This document shows positions 32,101 to 47,100 of a DNA stretch of 64,000 nt, one piece after another; position 1 is the first letter of the stretch, and every line of letters begins with the position of its first letter. The DNA comes from Diplonema papillatum (taxonomy: Eukaryota; Euglenozoa; Diplonemea; Diplonemida; Diplonemidae). A program made the translations under genes and the position numbers. The notes under the pieces were generated by a model, which did no database searches, was not told where the DNA came from, and saw only the letters and a program-made list of their open reading frames with translations. Location of the stretch: positions 310,001 through 374,000 of the forward strand of contig JAPJBO010000058.1 of NCBI GenBank assembly GCA_030068145.1. The letters are read 5' to 3'.

Positions 32101-35100
32101 CGGCCGGAGCAGGCGGCGCCGCCGCCGTCGACGCGACGGCCGCGTCGGAAGCGCTGTTTTCAGACGGCTCGTTCTCCGTCCTGATGTCCGACCACGCTGG
32201 GGTCGTCGCGACGGCGAGCAGCGTGACGGTGAAGATGGGGCTCGAGGCGGGTGTCGACCTTACGGCGCTGGTCTCGCAGGACGGCGCCGCGGCGGGCGGC
32301 GGCGCCGCATCGCCGTTCGTGCACTTGACCGCTTTTTCGTACGAAGCGGCGTTCAAGAGCGCCGCCGGCGAGCTGCCGGCGGTCGAAGGCTCGCTGCGCG
32401 GCGCGTTCGACGGCGCCCGGTCCGCCTTCGCCACCCTCAACGAGTCCGCCGCGCCCTCGCTGCCCGCCTCTTTCCAAGCCGTTTTGGGCAGCCGCGGCGC
32501 GTTTGCGGCCGTCTTCTCGGGTGCCGGCGCCGGCGTCGGCCCGCGAACCCTCCGCATTGTCGCGCCCTCCGCATTTTCGCCGGAAGCGGCGCCCGCCGCC
32601 CACGCGCACGTCGTCGACCGCGCGATGGCGGGCGCGCAAGTCCAGCGGCTGCTCCAAGCGCTGGACCGGATGCAGGCCGTCGGTGCCGCTCTCGACGGCG
32701 CGCCGCCGCTGCGCACGGCCATCCCGGGTCTCGGCGTCACCGCCGCCGGCATCGTGAACGCGACCGCCGCCGGCGGCGGCTGGGCGCCGCTGTTTTCGTG
32801 GGGCGCGGGCCTGCGGGCTTTGCTCGACACCGCCCACCCAACCTGCGTCGGGGGAGGGCAGGGGGCGGCGGCGTGTCCGACCGTGCTGGAAGTCGTCGGC
32901 GCACTGGGGGAGACGATCGCCTCCGCCGGGCGCGACCGGTTTTCGCGGTGCTGGGGCGACAAGGGGTCGGTCGTCGGCGGCGACGTGCTGAAGGCCGGCG
33001 CGGCGCTCGACGTCTTCGAGCTGTCGTTCGAAGCGGGCGTAGAGTGCGCGCACGGCGCGCCGGTGTCGCTCGCCGACTTCACCCGCCGGACCGGCGTCGT
33101 GTTCGACGGCGTGCGCCCCGCGACCGTCCCGTTCCGGTTCGCGCATTCCGCCGCCATTTCCGGCCCGAGGATCGCGGACGGCGCGTGGTGGACCACCATC
33201 CGGTCCGTCACGCTTTCCATCCCGCGGGCGACACACCCGATCGCAGCCAACCGCGCGCGAATCGGCCTGCTCGATGCCGACCTCGTGAACGCGTCCAGCA
33301 CGTTGTCCTTCGAGTTCCGCGGTGACTTCAACAACGGAGAACCAATGTCCGTGTCCAATTTCGACGCGTCCACTTTCCGGTATGCGTCCACCGGTGCCGC
33401 GTCTACCTGCGTCGCGGTCGCGCCGCAGGTCAACGGCCGCGCCGTACTCGCCCAGCCCGCGTCCGCGTGCCTGGAGGCCCCGGAAGCCGCCGGCCTGTTC
33501 GCCGCCGCCCCGCAGTTCGCCGCCGCCGGCTTGGACGCGCTCGCGGGCTTCGAAGCAGTCGGCCCGGCGCGGGTGCTCACCGCGCTGGGCGGCGTCGCGG
33601 CGGCGGCGGCCGAGTACTGGGCGTCCGACGTCTTCGCGTGGCCCGTGCCGCTGACCGGCGTCCACGTCGGTGACCTCGCAGCCGGCGCGCGGGCGGCGGC
33701 GCCGCTCGAAAAAATCGGCCTGCTCCGCGCTGACCCGAGCGCGCCGCTCTGCGTCGCCTTCGGCAGCCCGGCGGATCCGTGGCGCGGGGCCTGGCGCAGC
33801 GGAGTCGAAGTGCTGCTCAACAACAGGCACCGGAGCCGCGTCGCCTTCTCCGCCGCCGAAGCCGAAGCCGCGGCCGAGCCGGCCCGCCTGCAACAGGTGC
33901 TCAACGGCGGGCTGCGGGAAGCCGGGCTCGCGTCCGCGTTGCGGTTTTCCGTCGAAGGCGTGGTAACGGCGGGCGTCTCGCTGTGCACGGTTGCCGCGTT
34001 CCGCGCGACGGACCTGCGGGTTTGGGTCCCCGGCCGGGAGATGCTCGGCGGGGGGTTGGAGGCCAGCGCGCCTCGGTTGCCCACGTTTTCAACGATCAGC
34101 GAGCTCTCTGCGATCCTCCGCCGCACGGCGGAGATTGCAGGCGACGACATTTGCTCGTACGTCCAGCCCGCGAACGGAACAGAGCAAGCGGGGGACCGCG
34201 AGCTTCTGTTCGCCTTCCGACTGCCGTTCGCGCTGCCATCGGTGTCAACGCCCGTGGTGGTTTCCCACGACGAGTTCGCGCCGTTTGTACATGTGAAAGC
34301 CGAAGGCGACGCGGTTGTCCACGCGGAATTCGAGCTGCACGGCGAGTTCGGCGTCCGGTTTGCCGGCACCCCGCAGTCGGCGCGCGTCACGTACACCCTC
34401 CCCGAGGGAAGCTCCCCGGCGGACGTGCTCGGCCGGGATTTCGGCGTCGCCGTTTTGGTGGACGGCCAGCTCCGCGGCGGCGTCCTCTTCGAGGGAGAGG
34501 CGCTGTTGGGGTCCCTGCAGCGGGTTCTGGCTGAACTTGCGCCCTTCGCCCCGGGGATAGCCGTCCGCGCGTTCAGCTCGTCGAACCGAACGCTCACGGT
34601 CCAAGCGGACGGGGCGGCGCGGCTGCGGGTTGAGCTGGACGACGCGCTTGCGCTCGCGCAGCCAGACGGCGGCGCCGGTATTCACCCGATTTTCGGCGCC
34701 CTCGCGTGGAGCGGCGTGGCGGCAGCTGTTGTATCGGCCTTCGGATACTCGGCGCGGCACTCGGTCTTCGACGTCTCCGGCCACCAGGGCCGCGGGACCG
34801 TGTCGATAGCCCTTGAGGGATCGTTTCCCGCTCACGGGTCTCCCGCCTCGCTCCGCGGGCAGGTCATCCGGAGCGAATACTCCTCGTTCTCGTCGTCGGC
34901 GGCCGTGGCGGCGGATGCGACCGTCCCGTCGGCGGCGGCGGCCGCCGCCGGCCTGCCGGCGCACGAGTTCACCGCGCGGCTGGCCGGGGCCGCCGCGGCC
35001 GACCTGCTGGCGGCCGACTTCCGCGCCGCGGCGCCTGCGGCGCGGGCGGCGCGGTTCGCGCCGCGGCTCGCGGCGGTTCCCAGTAGTGGCGTGCCGGCGC

Positions 35101-38100
35101 TCGCGAACCTGACCGCCGCCGGCGTCGCGGCGGCGGCGGCGCGCGGCGCCGCCGCGCTCTTCGGCGCCCCCGGGGTGGCGGCGGCAGCGCTGGCGGTGAA
35201 GGTGCCGTTTTTGCAAGCCGTGGTCTCCGACGCGACGGTCGGCGCGCAGGCGACTTTGCGCAAGCTCGCGCGGCCACCGGGCCCCCGCGCCACCCTGGCC
35301 GGCTTCCAAGAGTGGGTGCGGCGCACTTCCGCGAACTCGTCGTCCGCCTGCGACGTCTCGTTCGCGATCGCCGAACAACAACGGCTGCGAGCGACCCTCG
35401 ACTGCACCTTCGAGGGCCACCACCTCGCCCGCATCTCCGCGAGCGAATGGGCCGGGGCGCTCGAGGCGGTTCCCTCCGCTTCGCAACAAGGGTTCTTCGA
35501 CCCCGATGGGAGCCTCCCCGTCGAGCTCGCAAGCTCGTCTCGCTTCCAACTGACCCTCTCCTTCCCGGCGTCCGGGGCGCCCGTCCTTGTCGCAGACGCC
35601 AGCTTCAGCGTCAGCCTGCGGGCAGGGGTGCAGAGGGAAAACATCGTCCTCGGGCTCGGATCGCTTCGTCTCCCCGTTTCTCGCCTGGTTTACACCCTCG
35701 GCGGCTCAGCCGCCGGCTGCGGAGCGTTTGCAGAAGGCGCCGCGGCGTTTGTGTTTGCGCTGAACGACGAAGCCCGGGCAACGGCCCTCGAAAGCCTGCA
35801 ACCGTCCGACTTCCACGTATCCGCGACAGGGGCAGCCACGGCGTGTGTCCGGTTTGCGTTCGATGCGGAAAACGAGGTCAAGCTTTCGGTTTCGGACCTG
35901 TCCGAGTACGCGAAGCACCCCGGGGCCGCCGCGTCGTCGGCCATCGCCGCGCCGGACCTGGAGAGGATCGTGCGCCGGTTGAAGGACATGCACGAATCCT
36001 TCGACCCCGGCTTCGCTTTGCTTGAGGACCCGTCGACCTTCACCAACGGCCTCACCGCGTTGCTGGCGTGGGTCGGAGAGTCGATCGCGGGGGACGGCAG
36101 CGAACTGGCAGGCCTGCAAGTACCGCTCGTCGGCGACCACGCGCGCAAGGCAGCCAACGAGCTGTTTTTCGCGTCCTTCGCCTCCGGCATGGCCGCGTCG
36201 ATCCGCGAGCACCTGCGCCTGCAGTCGTGCGCGGCGGTCGGGCGGCCGGCCTGCGAACGGGACCAAAGCGCGCCGCACGCCGTCGCGCGCGCGATTGCGC
36301 GGGCGTCCCGCGGGAATTCGAGCTTTTTCCTGTGCGACCCGACGACCGAAGCACCCCTCGGCGGCGAGATCCCGCTCGAGCAAGCGGCGGCCGCCGTCAG
36401 GCTGTCCGTCAGGGACGCGGCAGGACGCCGCGTCGACAACGCCGTCGACCCTGCCACCGGCTCCGTCGGCTCGTTCGACCTCCTCCCCGGCGCGGACGCT
36501 GTCGAATGGGAGGTCGTCGTCGGCGGAGAGGCGGAGGCCACCCGCGAGCTCTCCGTCGGCGTCGCCGCCGGCGGCCAGTTCTCGCTGAATCTCACCGTGC
36601 CGGAGGCGGCGGGAAGGGTTTCGGCGGGGTTCCGGTGCCGTCTGGTCTTCGGCTGGAGCAGGACGGACGGCGTGTACCTCGCAACCCAAGGGCTGGGCAC
36701 CGTCGGGTACGTGAAGGTGAGGCTGGGTGATCGCGATGCGGCGGTGCTGAGCGGGACTGCGTCCGAGTTGTCGGCGAGCGCACGGGACGTGGGGACTGCG
36801 TTCGCGGGGTGGATCTCGGTCAAGGTCGACGCCGCGCGCGTCCCGCAACGCCGGCTGCTGTCGGCCGACGTCGGACGCTACGCGGCGGGCATGTTCACCG
36901 CCAGCTACGACTTCGGCGGCGTCGCTCGACTGAACCTGTCCCTCGCGTCCTCCGGCATCCCGCTGGTGCGCGCCGGCTTGTTCTCGCAGTCCCGCCTGTC
37001 CTCCTCCCCGGCCCCCGCTGCCGCCGTCGCGCTTCCCTCCGACTTCGGTGAGATCCCGTCGGCCGCCGGCTTTCCGGAGCTGTTGCTCGTCGACGTGCGC
37101 GCAGACCACGCTCAGCTTGCGGCCCGCTTGGTCCTCCCCGTCGTCGACCAGCTGGCCTCCCTTTTGGACCCGCTGGCTGCGGTGTTCGACAAATACTCGG
37201 CGGTTATCTCGAAGGGGGCCGCGCTTGAGTACCAATCGCCCAACGCCACCGTTCTCGACGTGATCGACGCTCTCGAAGCCGTCGACCCGAGCATCACCGG
37301 CCTCACCTCCGGCGCGAGGGGTTACCTGGCGGCATTCGAAAGCGTACACCGCATGCGCACCGCGGTTGAAGACCTGCTGGAGAGTGTCGGTTACGAAGCG
37401 CCGGTGTCCATCGGCTCGTACGCCGTCTCCGCGGCGGCCGCCGACCCGTGGAACGGCGCGCTGCCGCCCGGGTTCGACGGGGCGGCGGCGGCGGCGGCGG
37501 CGGCGGCGTCGCCGTTTGCGGGTTTGCTGGCGTCGTCGCCGGCGTGCAACCCGCCCATCTTCACGGCTGCTGGTGCCCTCGCCGCGGCCCTCGGCCGCGC
37601 CGCGACGCTGTTCGCCCTCCGGGCGCCTGCCATGGTGCTCGACGTGGCGTTCGACGCCCGCCGCGCCGATCTGGCCGCCGGCCCGTTCCCGCACCCCCCC
37701 CGGGTGGCGCTCCGAGCCGGGTTCGAAGCCGACTTCAGCGTGCGCCCCCGCAGGGGCGCCGTCCTGCAAGCCTCGGGACACGTGTCGGCGGTGGCGTTTC
37801 CGGAGCTGGAGGAGAGCCGGTCGTTTTTTTCAACCGGCGCCGCCGGCGGCGACACCGAATTGCTGCGTCCCGACTTCGAAGTGCCGCTGGCCGCATGCAA
37901 TGATCTCCGGGGGAGAATGCTGGAGGCTGGCGCGTGGTTGCTGGTGTCTGAAGAAGGGGCACGGAAGTGCTACCGGTCGTATGTTGCGGCGGCGGGGGAC
38001 GAGCCGAGGCCGGCTTTGGTGACGACGGCGAATTTGACGCTGCATATCGGGCCGGGCGCGGGCGCGCGGGTTGCCGGCGGCGCGGCGCACGACGCGGAGA

Positions 38101-41100
38101 CTGTCACGATCCGGGAGGTGGAAGGCCCGCTAGGCAATGGCCTCGTGGAGCTGCACTTCGAGAGTTTCAGCAGCGAGGAACTGGTCCGCCTCGAGAGGCC
38201 GAACGCGACCGAGTTCTTCGGCAGCGGCGGGCAAGCGGGCGACACGGTCCAGCTGCTGATGCCGACGGCGGCCGGCACGTTTTCGGGAGGCTCCGTTTTC
38301 AAGGTGGACTACCGCAGCAGCCTCGTCAGCATCCCTTCCGGAACTCTTTCGGACACGTCGCTCACCGGCTTCCTCCTGACGGGAACGCTGGCGGTCGATG
38401 GGTTCGACCGGGTTGAGCTGTTTCTCACACAGTTCAAGGACACCCTGCGCATCGTTGGTACGCCTGCAAATGCGACAACATACGTTTACCTCGGCCCCGG
38501 GGATGACACGTTGCGTATTGAGGTGGAGACGGAACGGTTTTTTGGGAACCTGGTGATATTGGGAGAAGGCGGCGACGACTCTGTTGTTGTAACAGCCGTA
38601 TCGGCGTCAAAGGGACAGAAAGGAAATATGACAGAAGAGGGGATCATGGGGATGGGCATGGCGGCGGGTGTCGTTGTGTCGTTTGAGACAGTGGAAAGTG
38701 TGCAGGTGGTGCTTTCTGATTTGGACGATGATTTTGCAGTGCTCGGAACTCCCGCGGGCTCGTCTGTAACTGTCGATTCTGGTGTTGGAAGGGATGAGGT
38801 GACTGTGAAAGTGAGCGACGGTCACCCCAAGGGAGGTTTGTCCATCGCGGGGTCATCTGATACCGGCGCGGTTTTGCACGTCGACGCCTCGCAGGCACCG
38901 AATCTTAACGGAGTTATGGACGCAACATCGATAACCGGGTTTGGCATGTTGGGCGAGATATCGTGCACGGACTTCGTCAAGTGGAACTTCGACGTGCCGT
39001 CTTCGGCCAACTTGACCATCCACAACACTCATGCCGGCGCGGTGATGATCACAGGTGGGGTTGGGGCAGAGGACATCTTCATCAAAGCGACAACAGGCCT
39101 CCTTTCGCTCATCACGGGGGACGGACGTGACTTTCTCTTCTTTGATGTGCCGGGAACATTGTTGGGGCCAGTCATCGTGGACACGGGGCGTGGCACTGAT
39201 TTGGTTGAAGTAAGTTTGGCCGGAAGCGGGGCGTTGAACATGACCATCTCCGACAGCGGGAGCATGTACGATGAAGATGAGGTGCGCATCTTTGGCACCG
39301 CGGCGCCTGACACGTTTTTGTGCCGGTCCGACTTTGTGGCGCTGGTACCAGTCCCGGCCCAAGGGACCGACGTGGAGCGAATCGACTTCGCCAGCAGCTT
39401 CGCAGGGATGGTTAAGATTTACGGGGGCGATGGTCCAGACACCTTCGTATTCGATGGGACGCCGTCGGCTGTATTCGCGTACGGTGGGCGTGGCAGTGAC
39501 CGGTTTGTCGTCGGCCAAGAGCTGCGTGCTGCGACGGACGTGCTCGGGCATATGACGGATGGAAACCACCACAGACTCACGTGCCACGGCGGAGACGACG
39601 ACGATTTCTTCTCCATCGGGCGCAACCTGGCGCCTGTTCGTCTTCTGGGTGGTTCGGGCAGAGACCGATTTTTAGTGAACTACATCGTCCCGAATGTCAC
39701 GAACCCTGCAGCGGCACTCAGCCCCGTTTACATCACCGGGGAGGAAGGTGACGACTACGTGGCGTACAAGGCTGGAAGCATTGTTGCTGCCGCAGGAGGA
39801 GTTGGGATAGATGAGTTGGTTATCTTCGGAACGGATGGACCAGACACGTTCGTTGTGACAGGTGGGAACGCGTACGGTGCGAATGTTTCCGTGGTGCACG
39901 ACGGATTCGAAAAGTTTCAACTGAATACCCTCGCAGGAGACGACGAGGTTACTATGCTTGACATGCCCGAGAGGACGGCCGCGACTGTCGCGATGGGTCT
40001 GGGTAGCGACACATTCTTCTTGACACCAGCCAATAAGTCAACGACTGCGATGGGACGTGACACCAGAGGCCACAGCGCAGTTATCCAGCACGTCGTTTCG
40101 TCGGCGGACGAGGGCTACAACGGCATCCCAGTGGAAGGGATCGCAGCAAGGGTCGCAGACGAGGATGCGCCAGGGGTCGTCGTGATCGCTGCAGGAATTT
40201 ATCACTTGTTCGAGGATAGCACTGGTCCGGCGGAGTATTCGCTGTTTCTCGCCAAAAAACCGACCTCCACCGTAATCGTTGTAATCGAACCTCCAGAGCC
40301 CGCCGATATCCCGAACGCGAGGACGCTATCAGTGTACCCCGCTGTTCTGCTATTCACCGAAACCGATTGGAAAGTCCCGCAAACCGTCTCTGTCGATGCC
40401 AGGCCCGGTGACGGTCTCGAGCCCGAGACCGTCTATTTCCTCGTCCACGAAGTGATCCAGACGGGCGGGTCGATGGAGTACCACAATCTCGATGTTTCGC
40501 CGGTCCGGTTCCGGGTTATCGACGCCGACGCTGTGGGCATTTATTACGTGCCCCACTCGCCGAGCCACCGGATCTCCGAAGGCGGCGAGGGCGGCGTACC
40601 GACGACTTACAGCTACGACGTTCATATCAAACCCTGCCGTGCCGGCTGGGAACATTCAGTGTTGGTCGATGCGACGATGTCTTTCAGGGACAGAGGCGAG
40701 GTGACGGTGACTCCGTCTTCGTTCCGTTTGGGGTATTATGTTGAGGGGACGGAGGTCAGGGACCACTGCAAGCGAACAATTCAGATTGAAGCGGTGGATG
40801 ACTCGGTAGTTGACGGTATTTACTCCAGCTACGTTTCCTTCCGCATCACCGACGGCGGACTGCATTTTCCAAGCAGCCCCAGCCCCGCTGCCAGGCTTCC
40901 GTACATTCCCGTTGAGATCATCGACAACGACACACCATTCGTCATCATAACCGAAACCAACGAGCACACCCTCGTGACCGAGAGCGGCACCACCGACACC
41001 TACACCGTCCACCTCACACGCAAACCGTCCCACGATGTCACAGTCACCCCGGTGCTAAAGGATGGGCAAGTCACAGTATTTCCTACCCTGTTGCGGTTCT

Positions 41101-44100
41101 CACCAGACAATTACGCTTCACCGCAAACAGTCACGGTCACCGCCGTGCAGGACAACGTAGTGGATGACGTACCAGCTCTACACTTCCCGTCGCAACCGTC
41201 GACATTGCACAAGTTGCAAGGCGCCTTGACAGTCGAAGGAGGCCATGGGTTCGTCTTGTCGTTTGTTGTGATTGACCCAATTGTACTCCCCGGTGAGACA
41301 AGCGAGCCGAACAGCTGGCAGAGAGACCTCGGCGGCGATGATGCAGCGCACGTCGATCGTTTGTTTGTGTTCGACTCGGACAGCATTGCCGCACCGGAGG
41401 CTTATCACTGGTACCAGCAGCTCGTAGGCTTAGGCATGGGCTCTTTTACCACGCTTTTTCAAGACGTGGGACAGAACGGTATCAAGCATGCTGACATGGA
41501 AGTGTTTGATGTCACCCTTGGCGCGTCGGACAACGTCATCGCAGAAGTCCTTACACCACAGACGCCAACCATATTCCGCCTAGGCGGCGGGAACGACAGG
41601 GTTAGGCTATCCGTCGTAGTCGGGCCGCTCTTCTTCGACGCGGGCCCCGGAAACGACACGTTCGTCTTCGAAGGTGTCTTCTCGAACATCCTCAAACTCG
41701 ACGACGTCGCGTCGATTTCTGGCGGCGCCGGCCACGACACGATAACCTTCCACAGCGGGGCTTCGAACCCCGCCGGCGACGCCGGCGTCGTTTCCCGCAA
41801 CAGGATAACCGGCTTCGGCATGCGCAGCGCGCGGACGAACGGGCTGCCGTCGGCGCAGTTCATCACAATCCGCGGTAGCTCCGGCAACTTCACGCTCTCT
41901 CTCGAGCACAAGGGATCCGTCCACAACTACACGTTCGCCGTCGGCACGCCGGCCGATGTTCTGGAAGATACCCTCCGCACAACCGCGTTTGCCCTCGCCT
42001 GCGAGGACCATTCGCTGGTCCGGTGCCAGATCGGTTTCGCCGTGTATCCAGTCGACGTCGAAGGGGCGTCGGCGTACACGATCCAGTACCCGACGGAGGT
42101 GGCCCTCGAGAAGGCCGGGCTGCTGTTTTGGGTCGACACGTCAGCGGTCGTCGGAGAGCAGCCCGAGTACTTCAACGGCACCGACGTCAACAACCTGCCG
42201 CTCACCATCGGCGTGGTTTTCGGGTCCATTGAAGAGGTGAACATCGAGCTGGCCGAGAAGAACGGCGGGGCTCTGAACGTGCGCGGAACGTCGGCTCCGA
42301 CACGCGTGTTCTCAAGCGGGGGGGACGACACCGTGGCCGTGTCGTCGGAGAGCTCGCTGCTGACGGCCCAACAGGCCCGGGGCGCGATGTACCTGTCGGG
42401 GATACTCGCGTATTTGGACCACCCGTTGTCCATCGATAATGTCGGGGGAGCGCCGAATCGGTTGCTCGTGTCGGATTCAATGGGGGCCGTCGGCAGGTTG
42501 AAGATGTTCATCGAAGAAAGCACGGTGAAAAACTTCGCGCCGGTGACCATCGAGTACCTTGGGAACTTCACCCGCGGCGTTGCCTTCTGGACGACGGACT
42601 TCTACGACGAGGTCGAGGTCTTTACCTCGCCTCTCGGCCAGCCGATGCCGCCCATCGTGCTGAACATGGGCCCCGGCGACGACACGGTGGAGATCGACCT
42701 GTTCGACGACCGGACGGGGGGTTTTGTCGTGAACTGCGGGGCCGGGGATGACGTCGTGGACGCCGTCCTGACGACGGTGCCGCTCTTCGTGTTCGGCGGC
42801 TCGGGGGATGATACGATCGTGTCGGGCCGAGGGTCCGACGTGATCTTCTGCGACGAAGGCAGGCTGGAAGTGACGGCGGGCGGCGGCACCGTGGTCCTGG
42901 GCGACGCCGCGAGCGTGCCGGGATTCGACGGCGCGATCTCGCTCGTCTCCGCGTGGACGAACGGATGCGACGAGCAAGGGGGAGGCGACGTGGTGTTCAG
43001 CCCGTATCCGGGTTCCGACGTTGTGTTTGGAGGCGCCGGGAACGACTTCGTGACGACAGCTGGGCTAGCCGGGGAAGCCATCTTCGGCGACTTCGGGACC
43101 GTGACGTGGGACCCGTCGCTCGGCGCGGTCAACTACGCGGAAGCCACGTGCAACGCGACCGGCGGCGACGACACGCTGTCGGCGACGGCACGCGACGTGG
43201 GCGGCGACATGGTGTTCGGGGGCTTCGGTGCGGACCGGATCACCGTCGCGAGCGGCGCCGCGAAAAACGTCGTGTTCGGCGACTTTGGCCGCGCGGCAGC
43301 GGCAGGCAGCGCGGCGGTGCCGGTGGTGACGTACGCGGAGAGCACGCTCCCCGGGGCCGGCGGCCCCGACCAGCTGAAGTGCTCGGGGTCCAACAGCGAC
43401 GCCGGCGACATCATCTTCGGCGGCGCCGGCGCAGACCTCATCGACGCGGGCCCCGGCAACGACACCGTCTTCGGAGACTACGGCAGGTACGCCACGCAGG
43501 ACAAGCGGGGGGTCCCGCACCACAACGCCGCCTCTCTCTTCACCGACAACTTCGCGGCCCTCGGAAACGATACCATCCAGACCCACGACGGCACGGACAT
43601 TGTCATCGCCGGGCAGGGCGAGGACACGGTCGACGGGGGCGACGGCGATGATTACATTTTGGGCGACTTCGGCGAGGTGCTGATGACCTTCGACTACAAC
43701 GCGGTTCTCATCTACCCGAAAGCGGGCGCGGACGCGGCCAACGGAGACGACGACATCACGGGGGGGCCCGGAAACGACGTGTTGGCGGGCTGCGGCGGGT
43801 CCGACGTCATGCGGGGCGACGGCGGAGACGACGTGCTGTTCGGCGATTTCTTGGAGTTCGAAGGCGGGGTGCATCCGGCGAACCGTGACTACGAAGTTTG
43901 GTCCGAGCTCCCGCTGGAGGCCGGCGGGGCGGACGCTTTGTACGGAGGCGACGGAGTTGACGTGCTCGTCGGCGGACAGGCCGCCGACGTCGCGTTCGGA
44001 GGCGAAGGTGGCGACTATATTGCGGGAGACCACGCCGAGATGGAGTACGTCTCGAGGCATTCCTTCGATCAGTTCCAATCGGAAGACGCGGCGAGCGGCA

Positions 44101-47100
44101 GCGGCGACCAGCTGCAGGGCGAAGAAGGAGACGACGTGTTGATCGGCGGCGCGGGGGACGACTACATGGACGGCGGCCTCGGCGAGGACATCATGTTTGG
44201 TGATGAAGGCAAGCTGCGCCGACAGCTCGGCCTCGCCGCGCTGAATACACAAAGCGACGAACCAAGTGCGGCGGGCAACGACGTGATGTTCGGAGGCCCT
44301 GGGGATGACGTGATGTTCGGCGGCCTCGCGAACGACACCATCCACGCCGGTGATGGCGACGACTACGTCGTCGCCGATCAAGGGACGATTTCGTTGAACG
44401 CCGCCTCGGGCAACCGCATCACCACCGTGACCTCGATTGACGGAGGACACGACACCGTTTTCGGCGGGCCCGGGGAAGACTACATCATGGGCGGCGGCTT
44501 CGCCGACGTTCTGCACGGCGACGACGGAGACGACGTCATATTCGGCGACTACGGCTCGTACAGCTCGGCGCCGCCGACGGTGTTCAAACTGTTCGAGTCG
44601 ACTTTTTTGGCAGACGCCACCGCCGGCGCGGACGACGTGTCAGGCGGCGCCGGCGCCGACATCCTCGTCGGCGGCGGCGGCCGCGACTCGATTTCGGGCG
44701 GGTCGGAGGCCGACTGGATCTTCGGCGACCACGCGAAGGCGGAGATCAACCCGCAGCGGAACAGCACCCGGTTCTCGTGCCTCGCGGCCGGCGGGCAGGG
44801 GCGGGGCGACAGCGACGACGACCTGCGTGGGGACGACGGGGCTGACCGCATGTTCGGCGGGGCCGGGAACGACACCGCTGACGGGGGTGCTGGAGACGAC
44901 ATAATTTTCGGCGACTTCGGCGTCTACGAGAGCGACCAGCCTCTTGTGTTCAAGGCGGCAAGCTCGCTCACGGCGGATACCGCCGGCGGCTCTGACTCGC
45001 TGGCTGGAGGCACCGGAAACGACTACTTGGTGGGCGGCCAGTACTCGGATGACCTGCGGGGAGACGACGGCGGCGACTGGCTGTTCGGCGACCACGCGGA
45101 AATGTGGTCCTACGCCGCCGAAAACTACACCCGAGCAGCGAGCACCAACCCGGAGGATCTAGGGGCCCCGGACACGCTGTCCGGAGGTTCCGGCAGCGAC
45201 GTGGCCGTCGGCGGCGTCGGGGCGGACGAGCTGCGCGGCGGCGGCGGCGCCGACGTGTTGATCGGCGACTTCGGGTTTTTCGAGGAAAAAGTAGCCGGCG
45301 CCGGAGCCGGCGAGCGGTCGTACCAGACGCTGTTCGCGGAGGTGTTCTGCGCGGACGGCCCGGAGGCGCACGGCGACCTGATCGTCGCCGGGCCCGACGG
45401 CGCGGCGGTGATCGCAGGGCAGGGCTCGGACACGGTGGTCGGAGGCGACGGGGACGACTGGGTCTTCGGGGATCACGGCAGGGTGTCGGTGGCGGTCGAT
45501 GGCGGCGTGACGTCGGTCACGATGAAGACGATGCAGACGGACTCGTGTGCTGGAGAGGTCGACGTCATCGACACGGGCGCTGGGGATGACATCATATTTG
45601 GAGGCGCGAAGGGTGACAACATAACGGCAGGGGATGGCGACGACGTGATCGCAGGCGACTTCGCGGCTTACTCGCTGGTTTCCGATGGGGAATACGAGTT
45701 GACGTCGACGGATCCGGACGGCGAAGGCGGCCCGGATCTCATCTCCGGCGGGAACGGCGACGACCTCATCGTCGCCGGGCAAGGCAACGACACCATAACT
45801 GCCGGGAGCGGCGACGATTATGCAATGGGCGACCACGGTGACATCCTCGTGCAAACGAAGCTGGGCGTCACCCTTGCGCGGAGCCTGTTCCCCACACAAG
45901 GTGCCAGCGACACGATCCTCGCTGGGGACGGAAACGACGTCGTCATAGGAGGACCCGGCAGCGACGATCTTGACGGCGACGCAGGGGATGACTACATCCT
46001 CGGAGACCACGGAAGACACGAGCGTCAAGCAGGCGACATCCGGTGCCAGTCGCTGTTCTCGAGCTTCCTTTCGGACGGCGGCGACACGATCACGGGCGGG
46101 CCGGGCGATGACCGATTGATAGGCGGAGGCGGCAGGGACACAGTGCACGGCTCCTCCGGCAGCGACCTCGTCATGGGCGACGGGGCACTGGTCATCGAGT
46201 TCAGCGACGGCTTCGTGCACTGGGAGACGACGGACATCGGGTTTGCGGACCACGACTCTCTTTTCGGAGGGGAAGGGAACGACGTTCTTTTCGGGAGCGG
46301 TGGCGCAGACGTGATTCACGGCGGCGCCGGCAACGACACAGTGATGGCCGACTACGCATGGCTCGTGCGTGAGGAGGGAGGGTACAGGAAGTTGCAGCCT
46401 CTGTACGTTCAGTACAACAGAGGAGTGGCGGACGCTGTGGATGGTGGGGAGGGCGACGATGTCATCGTTGGGCAGCAAGGCGGGGACGTGCTCAACGGCT
46501 CTGCCGGCAACGACATGATTTTCGGCGATCAAGCGACAGTTTGGCTGGCGTTCTCACACGAGAACCACACAGTCATCAAGGCCGAGTCGACCGCTTCAAC
46601 CAATGGACTCGGCGGTAACGACATCATACACGCAGGAGACGGAGACGATTACGTCTTCGGTGGGTCCTTGCACGACACCATATATGGCGGAGATGGCCAA
46701 GACGTTCTTCTCGGAGACTACGGCTCGTTTGTTTCTGAGCTCGACCCGACGGACCCTTACCGCAGCATTTTGCTGGGGAGCGCTGAAAACGCTGGAGACG
46801 ACGAGATCCACGGTGGCCCCGGGGACGACTTCATCCTCGGGCAGCAGGGCTCCGACCGTATCTTCGGAGAGGCCGGCGACGACGATTTGACGGGCGGCCA
46901 CAACGCGGCCCACGGCGACGACGCGGGGGACGCGATTGAAGGAGGCGATGGCGACGACTTCATCCTCGGCGACAACGGCAGGATCGAACGGGACGTTGTG
47001 TCCAGCCAGGCGGCGCCGCCGTTCGTCTGGGGGAAGGTGTTCCGCACGGTCTCTGGGGTGTCCAGCGCGGACCGGTCAGTTCAGCGGTTTGACGACATCG

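Noticed and set aside
31841-46532. Many long antisense open frames inside the giant gene (for example 31841-34597, 35706-37781, 43065-44516, 45159-46532)
   Set aside because: Biased, G+C-rich codon use on the sense strand produces stop-free antisense frames; the translations are low-complexity Arg/Ala/Pro and lack domains.
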